From contig NZ_JAMJFX010000001.1 of assembly GCF_023544865.1 (NCBI RefSeq), positions 402,758 to 466,757 on the forward strand: a DNA stretch of 64,000 nt. Direction: 5' to 3'. Of the stretch, positions 55,285-63,856 are shown piece by piece (positions within the stretch are counted from its first letter, which is position 1; every line of letters starts with the position of its first letter). The notes under the pieces are model-generated. The model was not told the origin of the DNA and did no database searches. It was given only the letters and a program-made list of their open reading frames with translations. Source of the stretch: Phaeovulum molybdatiresistens. GTDB taxonomy: Bacteria; Pseudomonadota; Alphaproteobacteria; Rhodobacterales; Rhodobacteraceae. Position numbers and translations under genes: made by a program.

Positions 55285-55962
55285 ATGACCCAGATCCCCG
55301 ACATCCCGCGCAGCGTCGACATGACCACCCAGGACTATGCCTATTTCCGGCTGCGCAATGCGATCATGGTGGGGGCGCTGCGGCCCAACACGGCGCTGAC
55401 CTTTCGCGGCCTTGCCGAACAGCTTGGCCTAAGCCCCACCCCCATCCGCGAAGCGGTGCGCCGGCTGTCAAGCGAACATGCGCTTGAGGTTCTTGAAAAC
55501 AGGCGGTTGCGTGTGCCCGAAATGACCCCGGGCCGGTTTGAGGAACTGGCACAGCTGCGCCTTGTGCTGGAAACCCATGCCGCCACGCGCGCCTTTGCCT
55601 ACCTGTCCGATGTCACGATCGACACGATGGCACGGTTGGACGCACAGATGGATGGTGCCGTCCGAAACCGCGATCTGGACGCACTAACGCGGATGAACCA
55701 CGATTTCCACCGCCTGCTTTACTGTCTCAACCCGCATCAGACCGTAATGCCGTTGATCGAAAGCATCTGGCTGCAGCTGGGCCCGTTCCAGCGCCGCGTG
55801 ATCGAGGATGTCGACCGGACCTATGTCATCGACCGCCACAAGGAAATGCTGGATGCCATGCGCAGACGCGACCTGCCTGGCCTGTGCGCGGCGATCGAAC
55901 GGGACATCGAAGACGGCTCAATCCGCTCGGGGCGGCAAATGCTGCACGGCACGACCGGATAA
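55285..55962 (+). CDS. GntR family transcriptional regulator (FCD type)
   Basis: 225 residues: N-terminal winged helix (about 15-80; ALTFRGLAEQLGLSPTPIREAVRRLSSEHAL) and an all-helical FCD effector domain (about 90-215; RLVLETHAATRAF, MNHDFHRLLY). The divergent neighbour is an amine oxidase, so it is probably a local regulator of amine catabolism. Confidence 0.92.
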   Translation: MTQIPDIPRSVDMTTQDYAYFRLRNAIMVGALRPNTALTFRGLAEQLGLSPTPIREAVRRLSSEHALEVLENRRLRVPEMTPGRFEELAQLRLVLETHAATRAFAYLSDVTIDTMARLDAQMDGAVRNRDLDALTRMNHDFHRLLYCLNPHQTVMPLIESIWLQLGPFQRRVIEDVDRTYVIDRHKEMLDAMRRRDLPGLCAAIERDIEDGSIRSGRQMLHGTTG

Positions 55963-56269
55963 CGGTCGCCTGAGGCGATCCTGATTTTTCGACAAATAAC
56001 ATGCTGTGGCCCTCCGACCCCTACGTCCGGCCGAAGCCTAGGCGGCGCCTGCACGTAAGGCCGCTACCTGCGCATCCCGGTCATCCGTGAGGTGCGCACC
56101 AAACGACTTCAGTCCGCGCCCCAGCAGGCTCAGAGCGAGCTTCCGTTGGCCGCCCAGTTATTCCGTTGCGTCGTTTGCACAGACCAGGGGGCCGGGTTCC
56201 TGGTGCTCCCCGTCCTTCTTTGCCCTGCGCTGTAGCATCGTCGTAGCACCGGCTCGCTTGACCCAAATG

Positions 56270-56321
56270 CAAAAAAACTCCCAAAGGACGCTATGTCGTT
56301 GTATTTACTTGAGTTTTTTTG
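56270..56321. repeat. Poly-A/poly-T inverted repeat
   Basis: CAAAAAAACTC (56270-56280) and GAGTTTTTTTG (56311-56321), perfect 11-base arms around a 30-base AT-rich spacer. Could be a terminator-like fold in either direction or an old element end. Confidence 0.6.
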
Positions 56322-56541
56322 GTTGCGGAGGCTCGCATTGGCCTCGGCCGAACCGATGCTAAGTTAAAATAGGTTTCGGACAACACTTACAGTTCCCGTT
56401 TGGAAGCACCACTGAACCAAATATTGACGCGAAGGGCGAAAGCGGCCTGTGAGACTGCGGTATCGCGTGCGCGGCAATCGGCGTTAACGGCCATTCGCGG
56501 CTCGCGCGGGCATCACCGCAATGCGCAGGAAGCAGACGGTC

Positions 56542-56601
56542 GAGCTGACGAGCTGACGAGCTGACGAGCTGACCAATGACGAATGACGAATGACGAATGA
56601 C
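56542..56601 (+). repeat. Two adjoining short tandem repeats
   Basis: Four perfect copies of GAGCTGAC (56542-56573) run directly into CAATGAC plus three perfect copies of GAATGAC (56574-56601). The 8-base and 7-base units share the ending TGAC, so the second array probably arose from the first by slippage. Not inside any intact gene. Confidence 0.9.
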
Positions 56602-56614
56602 GAGCGAGAAACAC

Positions 56615-56869
56615 TTAGCGGTCGACCGCAGCCATCATATTCGAGATTGCCGTGAGCCAACTCCGGATTTCATCGTCTGGATCGGTCTCGGCCAAGCGTG
56701 CGACCGTCATCCGCGAGACTGCGGCATTGTTGATCTGGCGTTTCGCGCTGCTCTCCTTTTTTCTTTGCTGCTCCGCTTTTAGTTCGGCCCAAGGCTTGCC
56801 ACCGTTAACCGCATGAACAGCCCGGGCCGTCAACGTCGGAACATCGTCTGGCCTGCTGTCCACGAAACC
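56615..56869 (-). pseudogene. C-terminal ORF fragment cut by the IS element
   Basis: The reading frame crosses the left IS boundary; outside the IS there are about 84 codons, with WAELKAEQQRKKESSAKRQ and a C-terminal TDPDDEIRSWLTAISNMMAAVDR. The composition looks like a real soluble protein tail, and the frame stays open up to the IS end. I do not recognise it, and no matching N-terminal part is seen on the far side of the IS, so flanking DNA was probably lost. Confidence 0.35.
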
Positions 56870-58262
56870 GGTCGTGTCTCGGAAGTGGTGGAAATTTGAA
56901 GGCGGCGTGATCTCCGGGTGAACATCCATCCACCCAACCGGCGGCGGCAACCGCCAGGGAGATCACGCCATGAACCCGATTACCGACACTGCGAGCTTTG
57001 CGCTACTGGCCGGGGAGGCCGGGTTCGACCCGATCGAGGGGCGGCTGCGGACCAACGTCCGCGCAACCATCGAAGCGGTTTTCGAGGAAGAGCTTGCCAG
57101 CTTTCTTGGTCGCCTCCGCTACGATCGGGGCGACGGCCCGGCGAAAGGCTATCGCCACGGGCACCGAGATCGTCAGATCACCGGCACCTTCGGAACGGAA
57201 ACGGTGCGGGTGCCGGGCGCCCGGATCGAGGACGACGCAGGCAAGGTGACAGAATGGCGTTCGAAGGCGCTTCCCCGTTATCAGCGCCTGACGAAGAAGG
57301 CCGAGGCCCCGATCGCCGCGGTCTATCTCGCCGGCACCAACACCCGGCGCGTCAAGCGGGCGCTGTTCGGGCTGTTTGAGGGAGCTGTCAGCAAGGACGT
57401 GGTCAGCCGCGCCTGGCGCAAGGTGAAGGGGGACTGGGACGCCTGGTGTGCCCGCAGTCTGGCCGATGAGGACATCGTTCGCCTGATCCTCGACGGCACC
57501 GTGATCAAGACCCGGCTGGACCGCAAGGCCACGAACATCTCGGTGCTGGCCGCCATCGGGGTGCGCCGCGACGGGCAGAAGGTGCTGCTTTCCATCAGAA
57601 ACATGGGCGGGGAGAGCAGGGCCGCCTGGCGTCAGTTCCTCGACGATCTGGACGCACGTGGATTGAAGCGACCCGAATTCGTGATCGTCGACGGCGCTCC
57701 GGGGCTGGAAGCCGCTCCCGTGGCGCTGTGGGGCGAGGAATTGGCCATCCAGCGCTGCACGGTTCACAAGCATCGCAACCTTCTCAGTCATGCGCCCAAG
57801 CACATGCAGGACGAGTTGACCAAGGACTCCCGCGACATGATCTACGCCGACACCGCGGCCGAGATCGAGAAGAGGCGCAAGGCCTTCCTGCGTAAGTGGC
57901 GCCTGAAGTGTCGGGCAGTTGCTGACAGCCTTGAAGAAGCCGGGGCGCGGCTGTTCGCCTTCATCCGCCTGGATCCGTCGCAATGGAAGTCCGCGCGCAC
58001 GACCAACGCCATCGAACGTCTGAACGAGGAGTTTCGCCGCCGCATCAAGACCCAGACCGTGCTGCCCTGCGCCGAGACCGTGCCGATGTTGCTCTGGGCG
58101 CTACTCGCCTCCGGTCAGATCCAGATGCGCAAAGTCGACGGCTGGGAAACACTGTCTCAGCCCATCGAACCGATACCACTTGACCTCGCTGCCTGAAAAA
58201 ACGAGCCTTCAGATGCCCGGAGCGCACCGCCAGGGAATTTCCACAGCATTCGCGACACGACC
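56870..58262 (+). mobile_element. IS256-family insertion sequence
   Basis: About 1.39 kb. Left end GGTCGTGTCTCGGAAGTGG (56870-56888 and on to 56896) and right end, read in reverse from 58262, GGTCGTGTCGCGAATGCTG (on to 58236) are imperfect inverted repeats, 22 of 27 bases identical. One intact transposase gene fills the element. The flanking bases (ACGAAACC left, AGCGCCGG right) do not form the expected 8-9 base target duplication, so the element is old or a deletion has removed one flank. Confidence 0.85.
56970..58196 (+). CDS. IS256-family (mutator-type) transposase
   Basis: 408 residues, full length. DDE-type catalytic residues: Asp175 in LILDGTVIK, Asp241 in VIVDGAPGLE and Glu349 in NAIERLNEEFRRR; the family CxxH pattern is QRCTVHKHRNLL (263-266). 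Helical N-terminus with GHRDRQITGTFGTETVRVPGARI. No frameshift or premature stop, so the element may still be active. GGGAGATC precedes the ATG. Confidence 0.95.
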   Translation: MNPITDTASFALLAGEAGFDPIEGRLRTNVRATIEAVFEEELASFLGRLRYDRGDGPAKGYRHGHRDRQITGTFGTETVRVPGARIEDDAGKVTEWRSKALPRYQRLTKKAEAPIAAVYLAGTNTRRVKRALFGLFEGAVSKDVVSRAWRKVKGDWDAWCARSLADEDIVRLILDGTVIKTRLDRKATNISVLAAIGVRRDGQKVLLSIRNMGGESRAAWRQFLDDLDARGLKRPEFVIVDGAPGLEAAPVALWGEELAIQRCTVHKHRNLLSHAPKHMQDELTKDSRDMIYADTAAEIEKRRKAFLRKWRLKCRAVADSLEEAGARLFAFIRLDPSQWKSARTTNAIERLNEEFRRRIKTQTVLPCAETVPMLLWALLASGQIQMRKVDGWETLSQPIEPIPLDLAA

Positions 58263-58503
58263 AGCGCCGGGCAGCGATGGCGGTGGTCATGGGGGCGGTC
58301 GCGCGCGCGATTCCTTCAGCCGTCGGCCGGCCCGCACCGCGGGGCGACAGTCCTCGGCACCAATGACTGGCATGTCTCTACCGCGAGTTTGATCGTCGAC
58401 GTGCCATCACAGCACCGGGATGGCGAACGAGCGCCGGATGCCTTCGTCTGCGGACAGATCATGACCCGAGGAGCTGCGGAACAATGACCGACATCGCTTC
58501 CCG

Positions 58504-58866
58504 ATGTTGCAGGTGGCGGTGGGCAGTGCGATCGGCAGGCTCGCGCGCTTCCTCGTCTCCGGTCTCGTCGCACGCGGGATGGGAGAGACGTTTCCCTGGG
58601 GAACGATGGCCGTCAACGTCAACGGAGCTTTCTGAATCGGCGCGATTTCCATTCTGACTGAGAGCCTGGTGTTTCTGGATCGACCCGAAGCCTGGCCATT
58701 CCTCGTAACCTGCCTGCTCGGGTCCTACACCACAGTCTCTTCCTGCGGGCTGCAGTCTCTCGCGCTTGCCAGGGACGGTCAGATGCTCCGCGCCCTCGGC
58801 AACGTGCTTCTTTCGGTTCTGCTTAGCCTCGGCGGCGTCGCCGCTGCTCTTGCCGCTCGTCATCGA
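58504..58866 (+). pseudogene. crcB: Decayed fluoride exporter gene crcB
   Basis: In one frame the sequence reads like CrcB/Fluc from start to end: AVGSAIGRLARFLVS, FPWGTMAVNVNGAF, then an in-frame TGA at 58633-58635, then IGAISILTESLVF, CLLGSYTTVSS and LLSLGGVAAAL. The phenylalanine-rich TTFSTF channel motif is degenerate (TTVSSC). CrcB normally forms dimeric fluoride channels that export F-. The stop and lost residues make it non-functional. The 240 bases between the IS and this gene hold no gene I can support. Confidence 0.75.
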
Positions 58867-59008
58867 AATCGTCGACCGCGAGGAGAAGATCACGGCCTTC
58901 CTCCCCATTCTCGGCAAGCTGATGTCGAGCGGTCTCGTGACCATCGTGTCCGCCCGTGTTCTCCTATTCGAAGATCGCGCCTTGAGGATCACCGAAGATC
59001 GAACCTGA
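58851..59008 (+). pseudogene. DUF190 protein remnant
   Basis: In the +1 frame, about 52 codons read LPLVIEIVDREEKITAFLP, then SGLVTIVSARVLLFED and a stop. This matches the C-terminal half of DUF190 proteins, which are typically encoded next to crcB. The N-terminal half is missing and the piece overlaps the end of the crcB remnant, so a deletion joined the two genes. Confidence 0.65.
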
Positions 59009-59313
59009 GAACCGGTGCCGGCATGCCGCGGGCAGGCCGATATCACTGGTACGCAGCCGCAGACATCGGGTTCCAGTAGGGTCACAGACGCCGGCGGGCT
59101 TCCGTTGCACCCTGCAAGTGCAGGCGCCCGGCCCCCGACCGGCTGAGTCATCCCGAACATCGGCTCAAGCAGCAATGGACGAGATACGATTCGATTGTCG
59201 TATTCCTGGCTCGGCAATCTCTTGGATATTTGCAATGATTTGAAGTAATCAGCGCCAACGCGATGATATGATGCGCCTTCACGGCACTCCCCTCAAAAAC
59301 CGGGAGACATGCC
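59009..59313. other. Gene-free spacer in the degenerate region
   Basis: 305 bases. No reading frame with recognisable protein content on either strand; the middle part (about 59170-59260) is AT-richer. I see no repeat or structure I can defend. Confidence 0.5.
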
Positions 59314-59833
59314 ATGATACGAGCTTTTGCCGCTGAAGCTGGACGACTGAAGCCACTCGATGAAGGCACGGATGTCGCGCGGGCGTTGTGGCTTGAACGC
59401 AAGTTCCTGGTGGTGTCCGATGCGTGGCGCGCGCATTGCACAGGGGCAATGTCAATTTGCGATGGTCTATCGATGGCGGCAGACGGTCGCAAACTGCGCG
59501 TGCGTGTGCGCGATGCTGACGTTCAAGGGACGCCGGTCTGGGCTGTCACGCGACGAGTTCGATTTCGCGATCTCGATGCAAGAGGGCCAAAACCTGCTGG
59601 CCCATCACTGTGAGGGCCACGTGCTGCAGAAAAGCCACTACGTTGTCCCTGCCGAAGCGCTGACTTGGGAGGTGGATGTCTATTCCGGTGTATTGGCGGG
59701 TGATGTAATTGCCGAGGTTGAATTGCCGTCAGAGGATTTCGTGCTGCCTCTGCCGGACTGAATCGGGGAAGAGGTCACCGGTCGTGAAGAGTACCGCAAG
59801 GTGAATATGCTGCGTGCGAGGCTCGATCTCTGA
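59314..59833 (+). pseudogene. CYTH-domain pseudogene fused to a CorA-like 5' end
   Basis: The first 26 codons (MIRAFAAEAGRLKPLDEG...) look like the start of a CorA-type Mg2+ transporter; from WLERKFLVVSDAWR the sequence is a CYTH (inorganic triphosphatase/adenylate cyclase IV) protein: SICDG, DGRKLRVRVRD. Around 59512 the frame shifts (+1): LTFKGRRSGLSRDEFDFAI, then WEVDVYSGVLAGDVIAEVELPSED. A TGA at 59759-59761 sits where Trp is usual (PD-W-IG), and the frame then continues IGEEVTGREEYRKVNM to the genuine-looking stop. At least one fusion, one frameshift and one nonsense change. Confidence 0.72.
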
Positions 59834-60096
59834 GAGGTTTGTCACCAGAACCGCTTGACAATGGACAGTCTTTATCGTGCCGCTGTCAACTGCGGAGAAA
59901 AATTGGGCCTGCTGGCTGCGCTTTTGTGTGTGGCCGTTGACTTTGGCCAAGTGAACCACCTCGATCATCGGTAGGGCGTAGGTCTAGTGCAGGTTCAGAC
60001 GCACATCGATGCCGTCGGGGGGCGGTCACATCAGAGCCGTGAAAAGGTGCGAACAATATTTCATCATATTTTTCAGGTCGAATCGGGAGGAAGATC

Positions 60097-60963
60097 ATGA
60101 AGACAACGCCACCGGTGGCCCTGACCTTGGCAATTTCGGTTGCGATTGCGGGCTGGGCGGGTGTAGGCCCGGCATTCGCCGGCAATGCGCCGGAACTGCA
60201 TGGTCTCCGCCTTGGACAGCTGGCCGATGGGTTGGACGCCGCGATTGACCTGCCGACAGGTCCGACGGTCGGGTCCATGCCGAACCAGTTGACCTGGATC
60301 GCCGGCCCGGACAATCGACTGACCCATGTCATCGTGTCGCTGCAAATGTCGGAAGTGATGAGCTATGAAGAACAGAAAGACGCCCTTTACGCCGACATGA
60401 CAGCGCGTCACGGCCCCGCCGATGCGGTCACCCTGTCCCCGCATGATCCGTTCCGGGCCATCTGGAAAGATCCTCAGGGCCGGTTTGAATACAGCCTTCA
60501 ATCGGTCGAAGGGGACAGCTTCAGCCAATCCTTCGTGGTCATGCTGGAAAGCAGCGATCCGGCGCGTTTGTGCGGCCCGGAGGACGGGTTTCGGGACTGG
60601 TTCGCGGATTGGCAGGCCGCGATCCGTGCAAATGACAAGGACGACGTCCTGGCGCGGTTTCAAGTGCCGTTCTTCTCGGTCTATTTCCTGCCCGAAGTGG
60701 CACCCTTCGGCGTTGAAACCCGGGAGGAGTTGGAAAACCTTTGGGGCAGTGCGCCTTTCAACGATTTTCTGGCCGGGGTTCTTGCGGTGGATCCGGGACC
60801 GATCGGCAGGGAAAGCGGAATGATCGCTTGCAGCATCCTGCCCGAGGAAGGCAATATTCAGGGATATTCCGTGTATCTTGGCGACGCCATCGCCTATCTG
60901 CCCTTGGTCGTGGACCGCGTCGGGCCGGTTTGGGTGGCCCAGGGCATCGCCTATCAACCGTGA
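60097..60963 (+). CDS. Secreted protein of unknown function
   Basis: 288 residues with a signal peptide (about 1-28, ending PAFAG). The mature part has two Cys (in ARLCGPEDG and MIACSILPEE) that might pair. Repeated short motifs such as GLRLGQLADGLDAAI recall periplasmic proteins with helix-strand repeats, but I assign no family. The start follows GGAGGAAGATC. First of four envelope-directed genes after the degenerate region. Confidence 0.72.
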   Translation: MKTTPPVALTLAISVAIAGWAGVGPAFAGNAPELHGLRLGQLADGLDAAIDLPTGPTVGSMPNQLTWIAGPDNRLTHVIVSLQMSEVMSYEEQKDALYADMTARHGPADAVTLSPHDPFRAIWKDPQGRFEYSLQSVEGDSFSQSFVVMLESSDPARLCGPEDGFRDWFADWQAAIRANDKDDVLARFQVPFFSVYFLPEVAPFGVETREELENLWGSAPFNDFLAGVLAVDPGPIGRESGMIACSILPEEGNIQGYSVYLGDAIAYLPLVVDRVGPVWVAQGIAYQP

Positions 60964-61025
60964 ACGAAAGCCGAGGCCAGCCCGCCCCGTCGGGGCGCAG
61001 CGGCTGGCGTGGCAAGCGAGGCCGC

Positions 61026-61508
61026 ATGAGGACAGATGCCTGTGTTTCCCGACCCGTAAGGGGCGTCATCATCGCCGCCATCGCGGCCTGGCTATGCCAT
61101 CCGGCAGCCGCTGCCGCGGATGGGGGGGATTTCGCCGCCCTGAACCGGGATATGGAAGAACGCTGTGCCGCGGTTGGCGGGCAGTTGATCCACAAGGACG
61201 GGCCGGCGCCGGATATGGATCTTGGCTTTGGGCCTGTCGCCTATTTCGACACGGCATCCGTTGATTGCACCGCCGCGCCGGGGCTGTTTTCGCACACGGG
61301 AGGGCACGATTTCTACGCCGTTGATGCTGCGGGCCTTGCCGTCTGGTCCGCCAGGCAATGGCGTCTGGTCCCGGCCTTCGGTGGGCAGGTTCTTTTGCTG
61401 CTGCGGCACGGCAGTTATTGCGACCTGCCCGGACATCTTTCCTGCGTCGAGGCGATCTGGATGGAAGATGGGCGCTTTGTCAGCACCTTGCCCATTGAGC
61501 GCATGTGA
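61026..61508 (+). CDS. Secreted protein of unknown function
   Basis: 160 residues: signal peptide (about 1-32, CHPAAAAA) and a mature domain with five Cys (RCAAVGG, VDCTAAPG, YCDLPGHLSC and others) and FYAVDAAGLAVWSARQWRL. No family recognised. Starts 62 bases after the previous gene in the same direction, so the pair may be one transcript. Confidence 0.7.
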   Translation: MRTDACVSRPVRGVIIAAIAAWLCHPAAAAADGGDFAALNRDMEERCAAVGGQLIHKDGPAPDMDLGFGPVAYFDTASVDCTAAPGLFSHTGGHDFYAVDAAGLAVWSARQWRLVPAFGGQVLLLLRHGSYCDLPGHLSCVEAIWMEDGRFVSTLPIERM

Positions 61509-61547
61509 CGCGCCGCGCCAATGCGCCTGCGGCGCATCGGTGCCGGA

Positions 61548-62450
61548 TCAGCGATGGCGTTCTTCGGCCTGAATGCGCGCCACATTTTCACGTTCGATCG
61601 CGGTCAGTGACACTTCGGCGGCGATGGGGCGATACCAGCTGCGCGATGCGAAATAGGCCTGCAGGTCCGGGCTTTGAAAGCTGCGCCCGTTGCGGGCAAA
61701 GATTTCGTTGCGCGCCAGGCGCAGGTCGGCCAACGACAGGGGGGCAAGATCCTGTGCCGTCAGAAGGCGCGTCGTGGACTGCGGCAGGATGAAATCCGCG
61801 CTTTCCCGCATCACCACAGGCGGTTCTGGCGCCGACCCCGGTGCCGTCCGGCCCGCCGATCCTTCACGCCAGCCGACCGCCACCGCCTCAAGCCGGGCCG
61901 AGCGCGGTGGGTGCGTGTCGCTGCCGGTTTCGGACAACTGGTTGAAAAGCCACTGCGCATCCTGCAAGTTGCCGCCCAGCCGACCGACGGCAAAGCCCGC
62001 GAAACTGTCTGCCTCAAGCTCGGTCGGCGGGCGGCTGCCGCCGGCTTCCAGCGTGTGACCATTCAGGTGATGGGCAATCTCATGCGCCATCAGGCTGACT
62101 GCGGCCCAGCGGTTGTTGGCGATGGTATTCTGGATCCAGCTCTCGCTGTAGACGATCAGCCGCTCCTCGCCCTCAATCACGGCGGCGGCATTGGGCACAT
62201 TGGCCGCAAATACGGTGAAGCGCGGGACCAGCCCGACGGTGGACATGATGTCCGCGACCAGGGCGCGGGCCTCATCGCTGCTGGCAAAGGAATAGAGGGT
62301 TTCGTCCAGAACCTCATCCGGCGCGAACGAGCAGATATGTTCCTTGTGTTTCAGGTTCAGCACCGTTTGCGCATCTGCCTGGGCGGGACCGCCCGCCGCC
62401 AGAACCAGGACCGCCGTTCCGATCTGGTTTCGCATCACCCGCGCCCTCAT
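61548..62450 (-). CDS. Periplasmic M48-like metallopeptidase with YARHG domain
   Basis: 300 residues from the ATG at 62450 (ATG at 62435 is an alternative). Signal peptide (ending PAQADA), a peptidase domain with HEIAHH (His123, Glu124, His127) and a second Glu in ELEADSF (146), i.e. the M48 zinc pattern, and a C-terminal YARHG domain (about 225-290; LRLARNEIFARNGRSFQSPDLQAYF). YARHG domains are thought to act in the cell envelope. The pairing of the two is the notable feature. Confidence 0.82.
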   Translation of the reverse strand: MRARVMRNQIGTAVLVLAAGGPAQADAQTVLNLKHKEHICSFAPDEVLDETLYSFASSDEARALVADIMSTVGLVPRFTVFAANVPNAAAVIEGEERLIVYSESWIQNTIANNRWAAVSLMAHEIAHHLNGHTLEAGGSRPPTELEADSFAGFAVGRLGGNLQDAQWLFNQLSETGSDTHPPRSARLEAVAVGWREGSAGRTAPGSAPEPPVVMRESADFILPQSTTRLLTAQDLAPLSLADLRLARNEIFARNGRSFQSPDLQAYFASRSWYRPIAAEVSLTAIERENVARIQAEERHR

Positions 62451-62570
62451 TCTTGCCCCATCCATCGTTGCGGTCCAGCCGCGTCCTTGAGCGTGGCCCA
62501 TATGGGCGTGTCGGACAAGACATAATCCCACCCCGCACGGCGATAACCGCGTGGCCCCTGGGCGCGGGAT

Positions 62571-63410
62571 CTAATGCGCCAGGCGGCTGAACAGGATCAA
62601 TTCGGGCCGATATTCGAAATGCATCCCATCGAAATGGTGCCACTTTCCGCCCCAGATGAAACCGAAACGTTCCATGGTCTGGACGATCTCGGGGGGGTAG
62701 CGGTTGGCATAGGCGCCGGCATTGCCCTCGGGGCGGCCGCTCCAGCGCCAATAGCCGCCAAGCTCGGTATTCAGATCGACGGCGATGCCAAAGCTGTGCG
62801 CGCTCAGCCGATCGGTTCCGGCAATCGGGCGCCAGTTGAAGCTGCCGCCGGTCTTTTCGAAATACACATCCATCGGGGCGCCTGATGCACGGATTTCATC
62901 GAGGGCCGCCTGCAGCTGGTCCGCGACACAATTCCGGGTCGTCACCTTGAAGGCCGCGCGGGTGGCGCCCCGCTGATAGCCTACCCGCACCAAGGTCCGG
63001 GCTGCGGCCTCTTTCGTTGCGAAATACAGGTTCCGGAAAAAGGCATCATTGCGCGCGCGCCCGGGGTCCATCCAGGGCGTTTCGCGCAGGCTCAGGTCGA
63101 AGGCCAGGGGATAGGTCTGGGAAAACTGCTCGCGCAGGGTGGGGTCGTCCAACCTGTCTGGCGCAGGCAGGTCACGATCCGGTCCGATCGGCAGGCGGGT
63201 TCCATTGTCAAACTGCACGGCGCCATCGACGATCGTCAGGGACGGATAGGCAAACGCCAGGGCCGCCTCGACCGGATCACGATCCGCAGCACCCGTCAGG
63301 TCGAGCGTGAGGAAATCCACCACCGCGCAGGCGCCACGCGCCTGTGCGGCCCCGGCCAGCAGCGCGACACACAGGGCCGAGGCCGCGAAATTCCTGACAC
63401 GTCGAAGCAT
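62571..63410 (-). CDS. M15-type D-Ala-D-Ala carboxypeptidase-like protein
   Basis: 279 residues with a signal peptide (about 1-26) and a C-terminal M15C (VanY/endolysin-like) domain: SAHSFGIAVD (His205, Asp212), GGYWRW, and DGMHFEY (His264) supply the zinc ligands. Trims or cleaves peptidoglycan peptides. Its long N-terminal half has no clear domain. Same strand as the M48-YARHG gene, 120 bases upstream. Confidence 0.85.
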   Translation of the reverse strand: MLRRVRNFAASALCVALLAGAAQARGACAVVDFLTLDLTGAADRDPVEAALAFAYPSLTIVDGAVQFDNGTRLPIGPDRDLPAPDRLDDPTLREQFSQTYPLAFDLSLRETPWMDPGRARNDAFFRNLYFATKEAAARTLVRVGYQRGATRAAFKVTTRNCVADQLQAALDEIRASGAPMDVYFEKTGGSFNWRPIAGTDRLSAHSFGIAVDLNTELGGYWRWSGRPEGNAGAYANRYPPEIVQTMERFGFIWGGKWHHFDGMHFEYRPELILFSRLAH

Positions 63411-63421
63411 GGAACGCCCTT

Positions 63422-63435
63422 CATCTTGTAAGATG
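63422..63435. promoter_or_regulatory. Perfect dyad before the M15 peptidase
   Basis: CATCTT-GT-AAGATG, 12 bases upstream of the start codon on the coding strand. Could be an operator or small hairpin near the ribosome-binding site. Confidence 0.35.
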
Positions 63436-63676
63436 GCCTGACGACCTTATCCCGGTTCCGCCGCAGCACAACACGAAACACCTAGCGGTCAGGGAAGGTG
63501 GTGCGTGTTCGCCGCCGGCCTAGAGGCCGCCGGGTAGTTTGTCGCGGATCGCCGCGCGGCGGTCGAACCGCGCGCACCCCAAAAAAGCATCGAAAACAAC
63601 TCACGCATAATAGCGATAACATGGGCGGGCGGACACACCTGCAACAAGGGGGAGAAACCCCACGACTTGATGGCGC

Positions 63677-63856
63677 ATGACCCGATTCTTGTTTCTCCTC
63701 GCCATTCTTGCCGCACCAGGCCGCGCTCTGGCTCAAAATATGAGTTGGCAACATGGCGAGGCGCAGCATGGGCAGCATATGCCCGGTATGTCGCATGGCG
63801 ACGATGCGATGGATGGAGATGCCAATCCAGAAGTGCTCCTGGAGAGAGGGCAGTGA
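63677..63856 (+). pseudogene. N-terminal fragment of a His/Met-rich secreted protein
   Basis: 59 codons: signal peptide MTRFLFLLAILAAPGRALAQ and then a His/Met/Gly-rich stretch (HGEAQHGQHMPGMSHGDD) of the type that binds copper in resistance proteins. The open frame reaches the presumed end of the IS at the right edge, and the TGA stop is formed by that junction. The true gene is therefore probably truncated by insertion. The family is not determined; a CopB-like or multicopper protein are possibilities. Confidence 0.5.

Larger units (their letters stand above)
55963..56614. other. Accessory stretch with no intact gene
   Basis: 652 bases, lower in GC than the core, marking the start of the degenerate region. 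On the minus strand, 56038-56157 reads as a 39-codon open stretch bounded by stops, ending in LTDDRDAQVAALRAGAA. This may be the tail of a lost gene, but I cannot name it. It also carries the poly-A/T inverted repeat and the tandem repeats listed separately. I see nothing else in it. Confidence 0.4.

Noticed and set aside
56200..56400. tRNA gene in the accessory spacer
   Set aside because: No cloverleaf arms or T-loop (GTTCGANNC) in the right spacing could be found; likewise none elsewhere in the window.
56542..56601. CRISPR array
   Set aside because: Units of 7-8 bases repeat with no spacers; no cas genes.
57003..57983. 326-residue minus-strand frame inside the IS
   Set aside because: Antisense to the well-supported transposase; a second IS gene is not expected in IS256 elements.
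58263..58503. Continuation on the right of the IS of the ORF fragment at 56615-56869
   Set aside because: No minus-strand frame with matching character is open there, so an interrupted single gene cannot be shown.
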